Of a DNA stretch of 64,000 bases, positions 1 through 8,025 are shown piece by piece. The stretch's first letter is position 1; each line of letters begins with the position of its first letter. A program made the translations under genes and the position numbers. The stretch is taken from NCBI RefSeq assembly GCF_000241325.1, contig NZ_BAEI01000074.1:1-64000 (forward strand), written 5' to 3'. Under the pieces are notes generated by a model. That model was not told the DNA's origin. It worked only from the letters and a program-made list of their open reading frames with translations, and did not search any database. Origin of the DNA: Gordonia polyisoprenivorans NBRC 16320 = JCM 10675. GTDB lineage: Bacteria > Actinomycetota > Actinomycetes > Mycobacteriales > Mycobacteriaceae.

Positions 1-1469
1 TACGGGTCGAGGAACAGCGCATTGAACTGCGCCTGCCGTCCCGGCTCGAGCAGGTCGGTCAGGGTCGCGACGTTGTCGGCGAGGATCTGCTCGGTCACCT
101 GCCCACCACCGGCGAGCTCGGCCCAGTGTCCGGCGTTGGCAGCGGCGGCGACGATGGCCGGATCCACGGTGGTCGGGGTCATGCCGGCGAGCAGCATCGG
201 CGAACGCCCGGTGAGCTTGGTGAACGCGGTCTCGACGACCTTGCGACCGTCGGGGAGTTCGGCGAGGGTCGGCGCGAACTCGCTCCACGGGCGGGCAACC
301 TCGGGGATACCGCCGGGGCTGAACAGGTTTCGTTGTCCACCGCGCGATGCGGCGGCGACCAGACCGACACCCTGGCCGCGAACGAGCGGGGCCGAGAGCC
401 GGGTGGCCAGGTCACCGGGACCGAAGTCGAGAATCCACCCGACTCCGGTGCCGAGGGTCTCCTCGACGGTGCCCACCCAGTCGACGGTGGCGACGAGGAT
501 GTCGTGAGCGTGCCGCACGGCGAGATCGACGTCGATCCCACACTGCTCGGCCCACTGTCCGACGAGTTCGACCGCACCGGCCATGGCCGGATGGTGGAAG
601 GCGACACTGACCGACAGGTGGTCGAAGGAGGGGGCGAACGGTGCGCCGCCGGTGACCTTGCGCTTGCGCTCATCGGCCTCTGCCGCGGCGACCTTCTCGC
701 ATAGTGCGGTGAAGGCACGCAGGTGGCGCGGCGCGCCGGACAGCACGACCGCGGTGCGGCTGTTGCGGATCGCGATTACCGGGGCGTTGTCCTGCTCGGC
801 GGCGGCGAGCTCGGAACGGTACTGCGCGAGAAGCGATTCGATGCGCTCGGGCCGGACGCCGGTAACCGCGAGCATCGGCGAGCCCTCACTGGTCGTGGCC
901 AGCCCGCGACGACGCGCGACGATCGTGCCCGCGGCACCGATGAGATGAGCAATCGCCAGCAGCAGACCCTGACCCGACTCGGCCACGTGGCCTTCGGCCC
1001 CGATGGCGCCGGTGGCCAGCGAGCCCTGGGAATGTCCGATGACGGCCCGCGGCGCGGCCTGAGCGGTGTCGAGGCCCTGCTTACGCAGCGACTCGATCGC
1101 GGCGAGTTGGGTGAGCAGCACGCCGGGGCCGGACAGCGTGAAGTCGGCGAGGTCGGCGTCCGACGGTGCGGGCTCGCCGGCGTCGAGGGCGTGGGCCCAC
1201 GCCATCGGGTGAAATCCGTCCGGCCGGGCGATCGTGATCTGCTCGGCGACCGGCTCGACGAGGCGTTCGGCCGCGTCGACGACGCCGGCCACCCGATGCT
1301 CGAGGTCGGCGTCGATCACCAGCTCTGCCAGGGTCGGCAGCCAGGCTGCTCCCTGACCGCCGAAGCTGACCGCGTAGGGCTCGCCGGCGAGGAGGCGATC
1401 GATGAGCGCCTGGGTGGGGCGGCCGGTGGTGGTCCGGTCTGCTCCGGTGCGATGGTGATCGACGGTCAC
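1..1469 (-). CDS. fas: Type I fatty acid synthase, N-terminal part (cut by window edge)
   Basis: This is the N-terminal ~489 residues of the giant multifunctional FAS I that makes acyl-CoA from acetyl- and malonyl-CoA in the cytosol and primes mycolic acid synthesis. It opens at a GTG (1467-1469) with CAGGAG upstream. The reading is open to base 1 and continues outside the window. Visible motifs fit the acetyltransferase domain of mycobacterial Fas: AVSFGGQGAAWL near residue 34, and the acyltransferase nucleophile elbow GHSQGS near residue 138. They are followed by the start of the enoyl reductase region, with the signatures SPMLLAGMTPTTVDP and NAGHWAELAGGGQVTE. The match to M. tuberculosis Fas (from memory) is close along the whole stretch. 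The product of this partial gene is secure; downstream domains cannot be checked here. Confidence 0.95.
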   Translation of the reverse strand, partial: MTVDHHRTGADRTTTGRPTQALIDRLLAGEPYAVSFGGQGAAWLPTLAELVIDADLEHRVAGVVDAAERLVEPVAEQITIARPDGFHPMAWAHALDAGEPAPSDADLADFTLSGPGVLLTQLAAIESLRKQGLDTAQAAPRAVIGHSQGSLATGAIGAEGHVAESGQGLLLAIAHLIGAAGTIVARRRGLATTSEGSPMLAVTGVRPERIESLLAQYRSELAAAEQDNAPVIAIRNSRTAVVLSGAPRHLRAFTALCEKVAAAEADERKRKVTGGAPFAPSFDHLSVSVAFHHPAMAGAVELVGQWAEQCGIDVDLAVRHAHDILVATVDWVGTVEETLGTGVGWILDFGPGDLATRLSAPLVRGQGVGLVAAASRGGQRNLFSPGGIPEVARPWSEFAPTLAELPDGRKVVETAFTKLTGRSPMLLAGMTPTTVDPAIVAAAANAGHWAELAGGGQVTEQILADNVATLTDLLEPGRQAQFNALFLDP

Positions 1470-1710
1470 ATGAACTCCTGTGGTTGTGTCCGGTTGTCGT
1501 ACGACCCGTGACCGCACCCGCTGACGGGCACGCGTCATCGCCACCGGTGCCCGACGTGGGCCGGGCCGGTAGAGTGGTCGCGATGTTTCTGAACACGCCT
1601 GTGTGACACCGTCTTTGGTGTGGCGTTCTCGGCAGTGAGATATCGCCGACGTGTTCGTGGCACTCATCATGACACACGAAAGTGAGGGATTCCTCATGTT
1701 CGGAACTGAC

Positions 1711-1742
1711 CCCGCGGTATACCCGTCGGTAATCCCGCGGGT
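1711..1742. promoter_or_regulatory. Paired CCCGCGG palindromes upstream of fas (possible operator)
   Basis: CCCGCGG occurs at 1711-1717 and again at 1734-1740, and ACCCG (1721-1725) is mirrored by CGGGT (1738-1742). They lie about 240 bases upstream of the fas start. In mycobacteria fas is controlled by the TetR-type regulator FasR binding inverted repeats in its promoter. Assignment of these palindromes to FasR is only a guess. Confidence 0.25.
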
Positions 1743-1933
1743 AACACACACGTGCACTCAACCCGGTTTGGGGACCGCCAGGGTTGCGCCAGTTCACGCC
1801 AGCTTTTCGCGGACCGAACGAGCGCTCCGCAGGTCAGCCCGCGTTCGTTATTCAATCGTTATGTGAACTGGAACACCTTTGGCGGCGTGTCCCGCACCAC
1901 ACCCGCCGATGTCGGGTGAGCACGCCGACGACG

Positions 1934-1939
1934 TAGGGT
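1934..1939 (+). promoter_or_regulatory. Candidate -10 box of a leaderless HIT-gene transcript
   Basis: TAGGGT fits the actinobacterial -10 TANNNT and is followed by 8 nt and then the ATG at 1948, with no clear Shine-Dalgarno sequence. Transcription starting at or next to the ATG is inferred. Confidence 0.35.
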
Positions 1940-1947
1940 GATCGACC

Positions 1948-2379
1948 ATGACCGACTGTGTCTTCTGCGACATCGTGTCGGGCGCGGCCCCAGCCCGCGT
2001 CGTCTACTCCGACCCCGATGTCCTGGGCTTTCTCGACATCCGGCCGGTCACCCGCGGCCACACGCTGTTGGTGCCCCGGACACATTCGACCGGGCTGGCC
2101 GACCTCGCACCCGAACTCGGCGCGCGCATGCTGCGCGCGGGCCAGTCCGTGGCCGCGGCCATGAAGCGCTCGCCGCTGGCCGCCGACGGCGTCAACCTCG
2201 CGATCAACGACGGTCGGGCGGCCTTTCAGACCGTCTTCCACACCCATCTGCACGTCGTGCCACGACACGACGGTGATCGCCTGCGCTTCGTCCGCGGAAT
2301 GATCGTTCGTCGCGATCCCGATCCGGACTCCACAGCGATGCTGCTGCGTGCGGCCCTCGACGGCACCAGGGAATCGTGA
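1948..2379 (+). CDS. HIT-family nucleotide hydrolase/transferase
   Basis: A 143-residue histidine-triad protein that probably hydrolyses or transfers nucleoside phosphates (adenosine phosphoramidate or AppppA-like substrates) in the cytosol. The N terminus has the typical CVFCDIVSG zinc-knuckle-like start. Next comes the substrate-pocket region FLDIRPVTRGHTLLVPRTH, and the defining HIT motif HTHLHVVPR sits near residues 95-103. Length is normal for the family. It starts at an ATG with no strong Shine-Dalgarno, behind a possible -10 box. The sirtuin gene follows after only 6 bases, so the two are likely one operon. Exact substrate cannot be read from sequence. Confidence 0.93.
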   Translation: MTDCVFCDIVSGAAPARVVYSDPDVLGFLDIRPVTRGHTLLVPRTHSTGLADLAPELGARMLRAGQSVAAAMKRSPLAADGVNLAINDGRAAFQTVFHTHLHVVPRHDGDRLRFVRGMIVRRDPDPDSTAMLLRAALDGTRES

Positions 2380-2385
2380 GGTGCG

Positions 2386-3219
2386 ATGACCGACGAGCAC
2401 CGGGGCGAGCCACTGATCCCGCCCGAGGTCACCGAGATCGTTCGCGCGGCCGAGTGGGTCACGGTCTTCAGCGGCGCGGGAATGAGCGCCGAGAGCGGCA
2501 TCCCCACCTTCCGAGACGTCCGCACCGGTCTGTGGGAGAACTTCGATCCGACAACTCTGGCCACGCCGCAGGCTTGGCGTGACGATCCGGCGCTGGTGTG
2601 GGGTTGGTATCAGTGGCGTGCCGGACAGGTCCGACGCCGCGAGCCGAACGCCGGGCACCGCGCACTCGCCGAGCTCCGGCATGCCGGGCGCGCGGCGGGA
2701 GACGATCCGCGCGCGGTGATGGTGGTGACCCAGAACGTCGACGACCTGCACGAACGTGGGGGCACGCCGGTGACCAGTCATCTGCACGGCAGCCTGTTCG
2801 CGCCGCGTTGCTCCCGTTGTGGGCATCGGTTCACCGAGACCGACCCCATCGACGTCGCCGACCCGGAGGTCACCGGCGAGCTGCCGAGGGTAGAGCCTCC
2901 GCGGTGCCCGGTCTGTGGCGAGCTGGTGCGTCCGGGCGTGGTGTGGTTCGGTGAACCGCTGCCCGCGCAGGAGTGGCAACGCGCCGATGCAGCCTTCCGC
3001 GCGACCGACGTCGTCCTCGTGATCGGCACGAGCGGGATCGTGTACCCGGCAGCGTCGCTACCCGAACGCGCCGCGGCCGCCGGGATTCCGGTCATCGAGA
3101 TCAATCCCGAGCCCTCGGCGCTGACACCGTCTGTGCAGCAACGTATTCCGGTCGGCGCGGCGGTGGCGCTACCCGCACTGGTGCAGGCGCTGGAGGTGCC
3201 GCCTACTCGCCTGCGCTGA
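2386..3219 (+). CDS. cobB: Sir2-family NAD-dependent protein deacylase
   Basis: A 277-residue sirtuin that removes acyl groups from lysines using NAD, giving nicotinamide and O-acyl-ADP-ribose. The sequence shows the NAD-binding GAGMSAESGIPTFRD near residue 28 and the TQNVDDLHERGG stretch with the catalytic histidine in HLHGS. It has two zinc pairs (CSRCG and CPVCG) and a C-terminal Rossmann GTSG motif. A Tyr-x-x-Arg pair (WYQWR) lies where CobB and SIRT5 carry the residues that bind succinyl or malonyl lysine. Desuccinylase/demalonylase activity is therefore plausible, by inference. It follows the HIT gene by 6 bases, and its end overlaps the convergent helicase gene by 17 bases. Confidence 0.92.
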   Translation: MTDEHRGEPLIPPEVTEIVRAAEWVTVFSGAGMSAESGIPTFRDVRTGLWENFDPTTLATPQAWRDDPALVWGWYQWRAGQVRRREPNAGHRALAELRHAGRAAGDDPRAVMVVTQNVDDLHERGGTPVTSHLHGSLFAPRCSRCGHRFTETDPIDVADPEVTGELPRVEPPRCPVCGELVRPGVVWFGEPLPAQEWQRADAAFRATDVVLVIGTSGIVYPAASLPERAAAAGIPVIEINPEPSALTPSVQQRIPVGAAVALPALVQALEVPPTRLR

Positions 3220-6200
3220 GATCCACCGGCTCCCACACCGCGGCGAGTTCCGCCGACGAGCCTTCCGAGACAGCGGTTCCCGCGATACCGACATGCGGGC
3301 CGGCCACCGATCCGGGCTTCACACCACGGCGATCGAGAGCCTCCCATAGCGGCGCCAGCGCGGCGTCGGCGTCGAGTTCGAACTCCGACTCCCGCACCCG
3401 CCAGAACTCCCAACCACATCGCCGCAGTTCGCGCTCACGCTCCATGTCGGAACGGGCTTGCGCACCGGTCGTGGTGAATTCATCACCGTCGCATTCGACC
3501 GCCAAACGGCCGTCGGCGCCGGTGACCACCAGATCGATGCACATGTTGTTGACCGAAACCTTGGGCGTGACGTGATAACCGTGCGCGGCAAGGCAATTGA
3601 AAATCTTCTGCTCGAAGAGACTCTCGAACGGTTCGACCCTGCGGTCATCGGGGACGTCGACCGGCATGGCGTCGATGACCGGTCCGGCATTGGCCTGCAT
3701 ATAGCCCAGCAGCGACCGCCGCAGGTCAACCTCCCCCAGGTCGGCGAGATCGATGGAGTGGAACAGCCACATCTGATCCATCGCGCGAGACGCAGCGACA
3801 TTGATGCGGCGCTGCGACTCGGCGCGCGTCAGGGCGGCGATCGACGAGGGGTCGGAAACCACCATCGACAAGAAGATCACCCGCCGCTCATCACCCTGGA
3901 AGTCAGGCGGTGACCCCACCCGAATCCGCCGGGCACGCCACGTCTCGTCGTCGACCGCCTCGCGCAACGCACGGGTCAGGAGGTCGATCTGCTTGGTGCC
4001 CTGCAAGGCGATGACACCGAAATCGAGTCCGTCGTAGGCAGTGTCGGCCAGGCACTCGACCAGTGTCGACACCAACTCGTCGACCTCGCTGGTGTTGACG
4101 ATCGAATTACCTTGCCCCTGAGCAATTCCCGATACCCGCACGGTCCGTAGCGGATCGAGTCGGTCCGCGCCGTGCTGACGGACCGGGATCAGCGGGGCGT
4201 CGGCGTAGAACTGCGCCGACGAGTAGCCGATGATCTCGGGCATCGAGCGGAAATGCTCCCGTAGTCGGATGACGTGGCCGAATCGGCTGCGCAGCAACGA
4301 GAACAGACTCGATCTCGGCGTGAGACCGTCACGAAGATAGTGCGGCAGGTCGGGCAACCGGGCGTCGAGTGCGGCGAAGGCGTCGTCGAGGGTGGTGCCC
4401 GCCAGCCCCGTCGGGGCGCACTGCCGGTCGTCGCCGACCACAATCACCCGCGGAGCGAGCCAGAGCAGGAACACGCTGGTGATGTCGGACTGACTGGCTT
4501 CGTCGACGATCACCACGTCGAACGAATTCTGTTCGGGCGCAATCATGTCCACCACCTGCGACATCGGCATCACCCATGCCGGCACCGCGGCTGATGCCTG
4601 CTCCATCGCCTCCCGGGCTGCAGCGCGGAACCTCGAAGCATGCTTACCCGACCCCTTGCCGAGGTTGATCATGTGGTCGCGATAGGACTGCAACGCCTGG
4701 ACCTGGGCCACGGTCACGCGCGACAGGCACGCCCGCCACGCGCGGGCCGCGGCGAGTTGTGTGGTCAACTGCGCGATGTCGGCCTCGGCCTCGTCGAGGG
4801 CAGCCGACCACCGCTGCTCCCCCTTGGGATCGCTGCGTTCGGCGGCCCACGTCCGTGCACGTCGCCACGCCCATGCGTCGGAGACATCGCGCAGTCTCGC
4901 GTCCCATCGCGGGTCGTCGGCCGTGGACGCCAACAGATCCGCGAAATCCGGTGCCTTGCTGCGTAACCGCAGCATCAGGAGGTCCAGGGCGGTCTGGTCC
5001 TCCCATTCCGTCCGGGCGACCGTTGCCGCGCGCCGGGCGGCGCGGATGGCCTCGGCATCGGCGTTGGCCAGTGCGGAGACCAGGGCATCGCCCTCCGGTG
5101 AGGGCCCCTTCTCCAGTTGCGCAGCCAGACTGTAGGCGTGCTCGGCGAGCTCTTCCTCGGCGAGCAGGGCATCGTTGGCCGCGGCGATCGCGCCGGCCTC
5201 GCGGGCCACGCGCGCGGCTTCGGTGACGCTGCGCGGTCGCGGGCCGCCCGGACTGATCACCTCGAGTTCACGAACGAGGTCGTCGCGCGCGGTGACCAGG
5301 GCCGAGATCCAGCCGAGTTGCCCGTCGAGGAGGACCAGGCGGTTCAGCTGCGACGACCGCGAACCCGAGGTGTCGATGGGGACGTGCAGGTCGCCGAGGA
5401 CGCGCTGCGCCTGATGCACGGCGTCGAAGACGGCCAGATGATCGGCCACCGCCTGCAACGACCGCTCGTCGGTGGCCGGCCGGCCGTCGACGGTGACGAC
5501 CACACCGGATTCCTCGACCGCACGCTGCTCCTCGGATCGGCGCAAACGGCCGCGCCAGCGTCCGCCGTCGCGCAGGTGGGCCGCTGCCGCGGCGAACAGC
5601 TCACCGTCCCCCGGCCGCGCACCGTCCACGACGACACTGTGCGCGCCGAGCTCGCGATCGCGGCGCGCGGCGTCGGCGATCACCGGCGAGAGGGCGGTGA
5701 CCCGAGACCACAGGTGCGCGGCCTGTCCGGCGAGAAGCCGATCGGCCATGTCGATCATGGTCGGCGGAAAGGTACCGACCTCGTGGGCGGCGACGCCGAG
5801 GTGATCGCAGATCTCCTTGATATGGAGCAATCGCGGGCTGGCGACATCGCCGAGGATCGACATCAGCGATCCGCTGCCGACCATAGGCTCGGCCGGCCGC
5901 CGCGCGATCCGCGCACAGATCTGGTCCATGGTCGCGGGATCCGGAAGGTGATCATCGAGATCGACGAAACGCTGGGACAGTCGCGGCGTCTGTCCTCTCG
6001 TGGCCCTCAGTAATTCGAGGAGACGCCGGAACTCGCTCGCATCGAGTGGCGCGAATGCCCCGTCGATCGGGCCCGGGAGCCAGTCCAACCGGTCAGCGTC
6101 GGCGTTGGTCTGCCGGACGATCGCCGCGGCCGTCCCGGAGAAGTCACCGGCCACCCATTCGTGCACCTCGGTTTCGGAGCGGCGCAGTTCCCACAGCCCC

Positions 6201-7423
6201 CGCAGCGCGCGTTCGCGCCGCTCGACCGCTTGCTGCCGACGCGCAGAGAGATCGTCGATCTCGGCGCTGCCGACGCTGTCGACGTAGGTCGCCTTGCGTT
6301 CGGCGATCTCCTCGACACCGGAGACCACCGACTCGAAGCGATCGCGGGACAGGTCGGCGGTGGAGACGGTCAGCGCGCGCAACTCCGGCGGCAGGATGTC
6401 CCGCAGCACCGCGAGCGCGCCGGCCTTCTCGCTGGTCACCAGCACCCGCTGGCCCTTGGACAGAAGGGCGGCAACCACATTGGCGATGGTCTGGGTCTTC
6501 CCGGTGCCCGGCGGCCCTTCGACCACGACACCGCTGTCGGCGCCCAGACGCGACAGCACATCACGCTGTTCGACATTGGACGGCAACGGATAGAGCGCGT
6601 CGGTGACGAGTTCGCCGGCGGGCAGGGCTCCCGAGGCCGCGAGCGCCTCGACGCGCTCGTCGACCTCGATCGGCGCCACCAACTGCGCCAACCCGATCGG
6701 CACGTCCTCGGTGGACTCACGCAGCCGGTCGGCGACGGTGTCGTAGAACGCCGCCAGAGCAGTGGTCGACCGCTCGCGAAGGACCAACGCCGTAGCCGAC
6801 GGATCGACCACCACGGTGACCTGGTCGGGGTCGGTGTCGACACGCGGAATCCACTCGTCGAGCAGATCGGTGGCCTTGGGACTCACCACACTGGGCAGAG
6901 CCTCGAAACGGGAGTGGAGCTTGACCGTCCGGGAGAGGTCGATTCCCTCGATCCCCGCGAGCAGTCGGGCGTCCTGGACACTCGGCGCAGACCCTGCGCC
7001 GAGCGAGATCCGCAACGCGCCCGTGTCCGGATCGCGCTGCGCGACAACCTCTTGGGTCAGCAGGTACTCCCGTACCAGTTCGGATGCGCCGTCGTCCGGA
7101 GAGCCGGCCCCGATCACCGAGGTCACCACCACCAGGCCACCGGCCACCACGAGTTCGCGGGATTCCGGATGGTCGTACAGCTCGGTGATCATCGCGTCGA
7201 GCTCGTCGTAGCCGACGTAGCCGGGGTCGAGCTCCACGACGACCTGGCCGGCCGCGGCACCCGAACGCACCGTGACCGCGGTACCCGGACCGACGTCGAG
7301 CCGGGCGCGATGGGCGTCGACATGGCGCCGACGACCGGCGCGGGTGGCCAGGAGGTCGGAGAGGAATTCGAGCAGACGCACGACCTGGTCACGACGGTCG
7401 TCGAGAGTCTCCTGCTCGGCCAT
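3203..7423 (-). CDS. Large SF1 helicase with C-terminal Vsr/MTES_1575-type nuclease domain
   Basis: A ~1400-residue protein. The N-terminal ~300 residues have no domain I recognise. SF1 Walker A (GPPGTGKT) sits near residue 305 and an extended alpha-helical insert fills the middle. Walker B (VVIVDEASQSD) and the remaining SF1 motifs (HFRSMPEIIGYSS, and GDERRVIFLSMVVSD) lie in the last third. The C terminus resembles the very-short-patch/MTES_1575 endonuclease fold, with CIDLVV, AVECDGDEF and ERELRRCGWEFWRVRESEF. This points to an ATP-driven enzyme that remodels and nicks nucleic acid, for repair or phage defence. The chosen ATG at 7423 has AGGAGG 11 bases upstream. An alternative GTG at 7498 has no Shine-Dalgarno. 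The rhodanese-like gene lies just upstream on the same strand. Confidence 0.85.
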   Translation of the reverse strand: MAEQETLDDRRDQVVRLLEFLSDLLATRAGRRRHVDAHRARLDVGPGTAVTVRSGAAAGQVVVELDPGYVGYDELDAMITELYDHPESRELVVAGGLVVVTSVIGAGSPDDGASELVREYLLTQEVVAQRDPDTGALRISLGAGSAPSVQDARLLAGIEGIDLSRTVKLHSRFEALPSVVSPKATDLLDEWIPRVDTDPDQVTVVVDPSATALVLRERSTTALAAFYDTVADRLRESTEDVPIGLAQLVAPIEVDERVEALAASGALPAGELVTDALYPLPSNVEQRDVLSRLGADSGVVVEGPPGTGKTQTIANVVAALLSKGQRVLVTSEKAGALAVLRDILPPELRALTVSTADLSRDRFESVVSGVEEIAERKATYVDSVGSAEIDDLSARRQQAVERRERALRGLWELRRSETEVHEWVAGDFSGTAAAIVRQTNADADRLDWLPGPIDGAFAPLDASEFRRLLELLRATRGQTPRLSQRFVDLDDHLPDPATMDQICARIARRPAEPMVGSGSLMSILGDVASPRLLHIKEICDHLGVAAHEVGTFPPTMIDMADRLLAGQAAHLWSRVTALSPVIADAARRDRELGAHSVVVDGARPGDGELFAAAAAHLRDGGRWRGRLRRSEEQRAVEESGVVVTVDGRPATDERSLQAVADHLAVFDAVHQAQRVLGDLHVPIDTSGSRSSQLNRLVLLDGQLGWISALVTARDDLVRELEVISPGGPRPRSVTEAARVAREAGAIAAANDALLAEEELAEHAYSLAAQLEKGPSPEGDALVSALANADAEAIRAARRAATVARTEWEDQTALDLLMLRLRSKAPDFADLLASTADDPRWDARLRDVSDAWAWRRARTWAAERSDPKGEQRWSAALDEAEADIAQLTTQLAAARAWRACLSRVTVAQVQALQSYRDHMINLGKGSGKHASRFRAAAREAMEQASAAVPAWVMPMSQVVDMIAPEQNSFDVVIVDEASQSDITSVFLLWLAPRVIVVGDDRQCAPTGLAGTTLDDAFAALDARLPDLPHYLRDGLTPRSSLFSLLRSRFGHVIRLREHFRSMPEIIGYSSAQFYADAPLIPVRQHGADRLDPLRTVRVSGIAQGQGNSIVNTSEVDELVSTLVECLADTAYDGLDFGVIALQGTKQIDLLTRALREAVDDETWRARRIRVGSPPDFQGDERRVIFLSMVVSDPSSIAALTRAESQRRINVAASRAMDQMWLFHSIDLADLGEVDLRRSLLGYMQANAGPVIDAMPVDVPDDRRVEPFESLFEQKIFNCLAAHGYHVTPKVSVNNMCIDLVVTGADGRLAVECDGDEFTTTGAQARSDMERERELRRCGWEFWRVRESEFELDADAALAPLWEALDRRGVKPGSVAGPHVGIAGTAVSEGSSAELAAVWEPVDLSAGE

Positions 7424-7534
7424 CAGCCCGGCTTCCTCCTGCGCAGATCCCCCGACCTGGCCGGACGGCACCGGCCCACGGTCGGGCTGACCCATCACGC
7501 TATCAAGTCGACGCGCCGGTGGCAGGCCACACGA

Positions 7535-7864
7535 TCACGGGGTGGTACGCCGAAGTGCCGGGAAACCACCGTCGACGTAGTGCACATTCGTGTAGCCGAG
7601 GTCGGCGATCTGCTCGGCGATGCGCGGTGCCTGCGACGACACGGATACGACGTTGATCTCCGTGTCGCGATGCCCGATGACCGGGAACGTTCCCGACGGC
7701 GTCGGGGCCAATCGCGACCGGACGTCGGTCGGGTCCACGACGACCGCACCGGGCAAGGAACCCTGGTGGCGGACCACTTGGGGGCGGGCGTCGACGACGA
7801 CGGCGTCGCCCTCGCGGGTGTGGGACAAGGCTTCGGCTGCTGAGATCGAATCCACCACTGACAC
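7535..7864 (-). CDS. Rhodanese-like domain protein lacking the catalytic cysteine
   Basis: A 109-residue single rhodanese fold, read from AVVVDARPQVVRHQGSLPGAVVVDPTDV and from the C-terminal DLGYTNVHYVDGGFPAL. In active sulfurtransferases the loop after the fourth strand carries the nucleophilic Cys. Here that loop reads VVSVSSQAPRIA, and the whole protein contains no cysteine, so sulfur transfer by the usual mechanism is not expected. It may act as a binding or regulatory domain. It is followed closely by the helicase-nuclease gene on the same strand, so the two may be co-transcribed. Family assignment is good; function is unknown. Confidence 0.8.
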   Translation of the reverse strand: MSVVDSISAAEALSHTREGDAVVVDARPQVVRHQGSLPGAVVVDPTDVRSRLAPTPSGTFPVIGHRDTEINVVSVSSQAPRIAEQIADLGYTNVHYVDGGFPALRRTTP

Positions 7865-8025
7865 TGGTGACTACTCCTGAAAATGCTCGCGTAAATCTGA
7901 CGGTCGGGTCGGACGGTGTCCACATGGATCATCGTTCGATCCGCCACCAAGGTTACGGAACAATCTCGAAACGCCCAACAGTGTCACCTACGCATCGGGT
8001 GTCCCGACCGCCCTGGGGAGTCGCC

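Larger units (their letters stand above)
1470..1947. other. Intergenic region between fas and the HIT gene
   Basis: A 478-base stretch with no convincing gene. Short open frames here lack ribosome-binding sites and recognisable domains. It must carry the divergent promoters for fas (leftward) and the HIT gene (rightward). A small hairpin (ACACC-6 nt-GGTGT) lies near 1609-1624. Two CCGCGG-centred palindromes lie at 1711-1742. Confidence 0.6.

Noticed and set aside
1651..1866. 71-residue plus-strand frame in the fas upstream gap
   Set aside because: No ribosome-binding site, no family resemblance, and it covers the promoter region.
6161..7843. 560-residue plus-strand reading frame
   Set aside because: It lies antisense to the helicase-nuclease and rhodanese-like genes, has no domain, and reflects high-GC codon bias.
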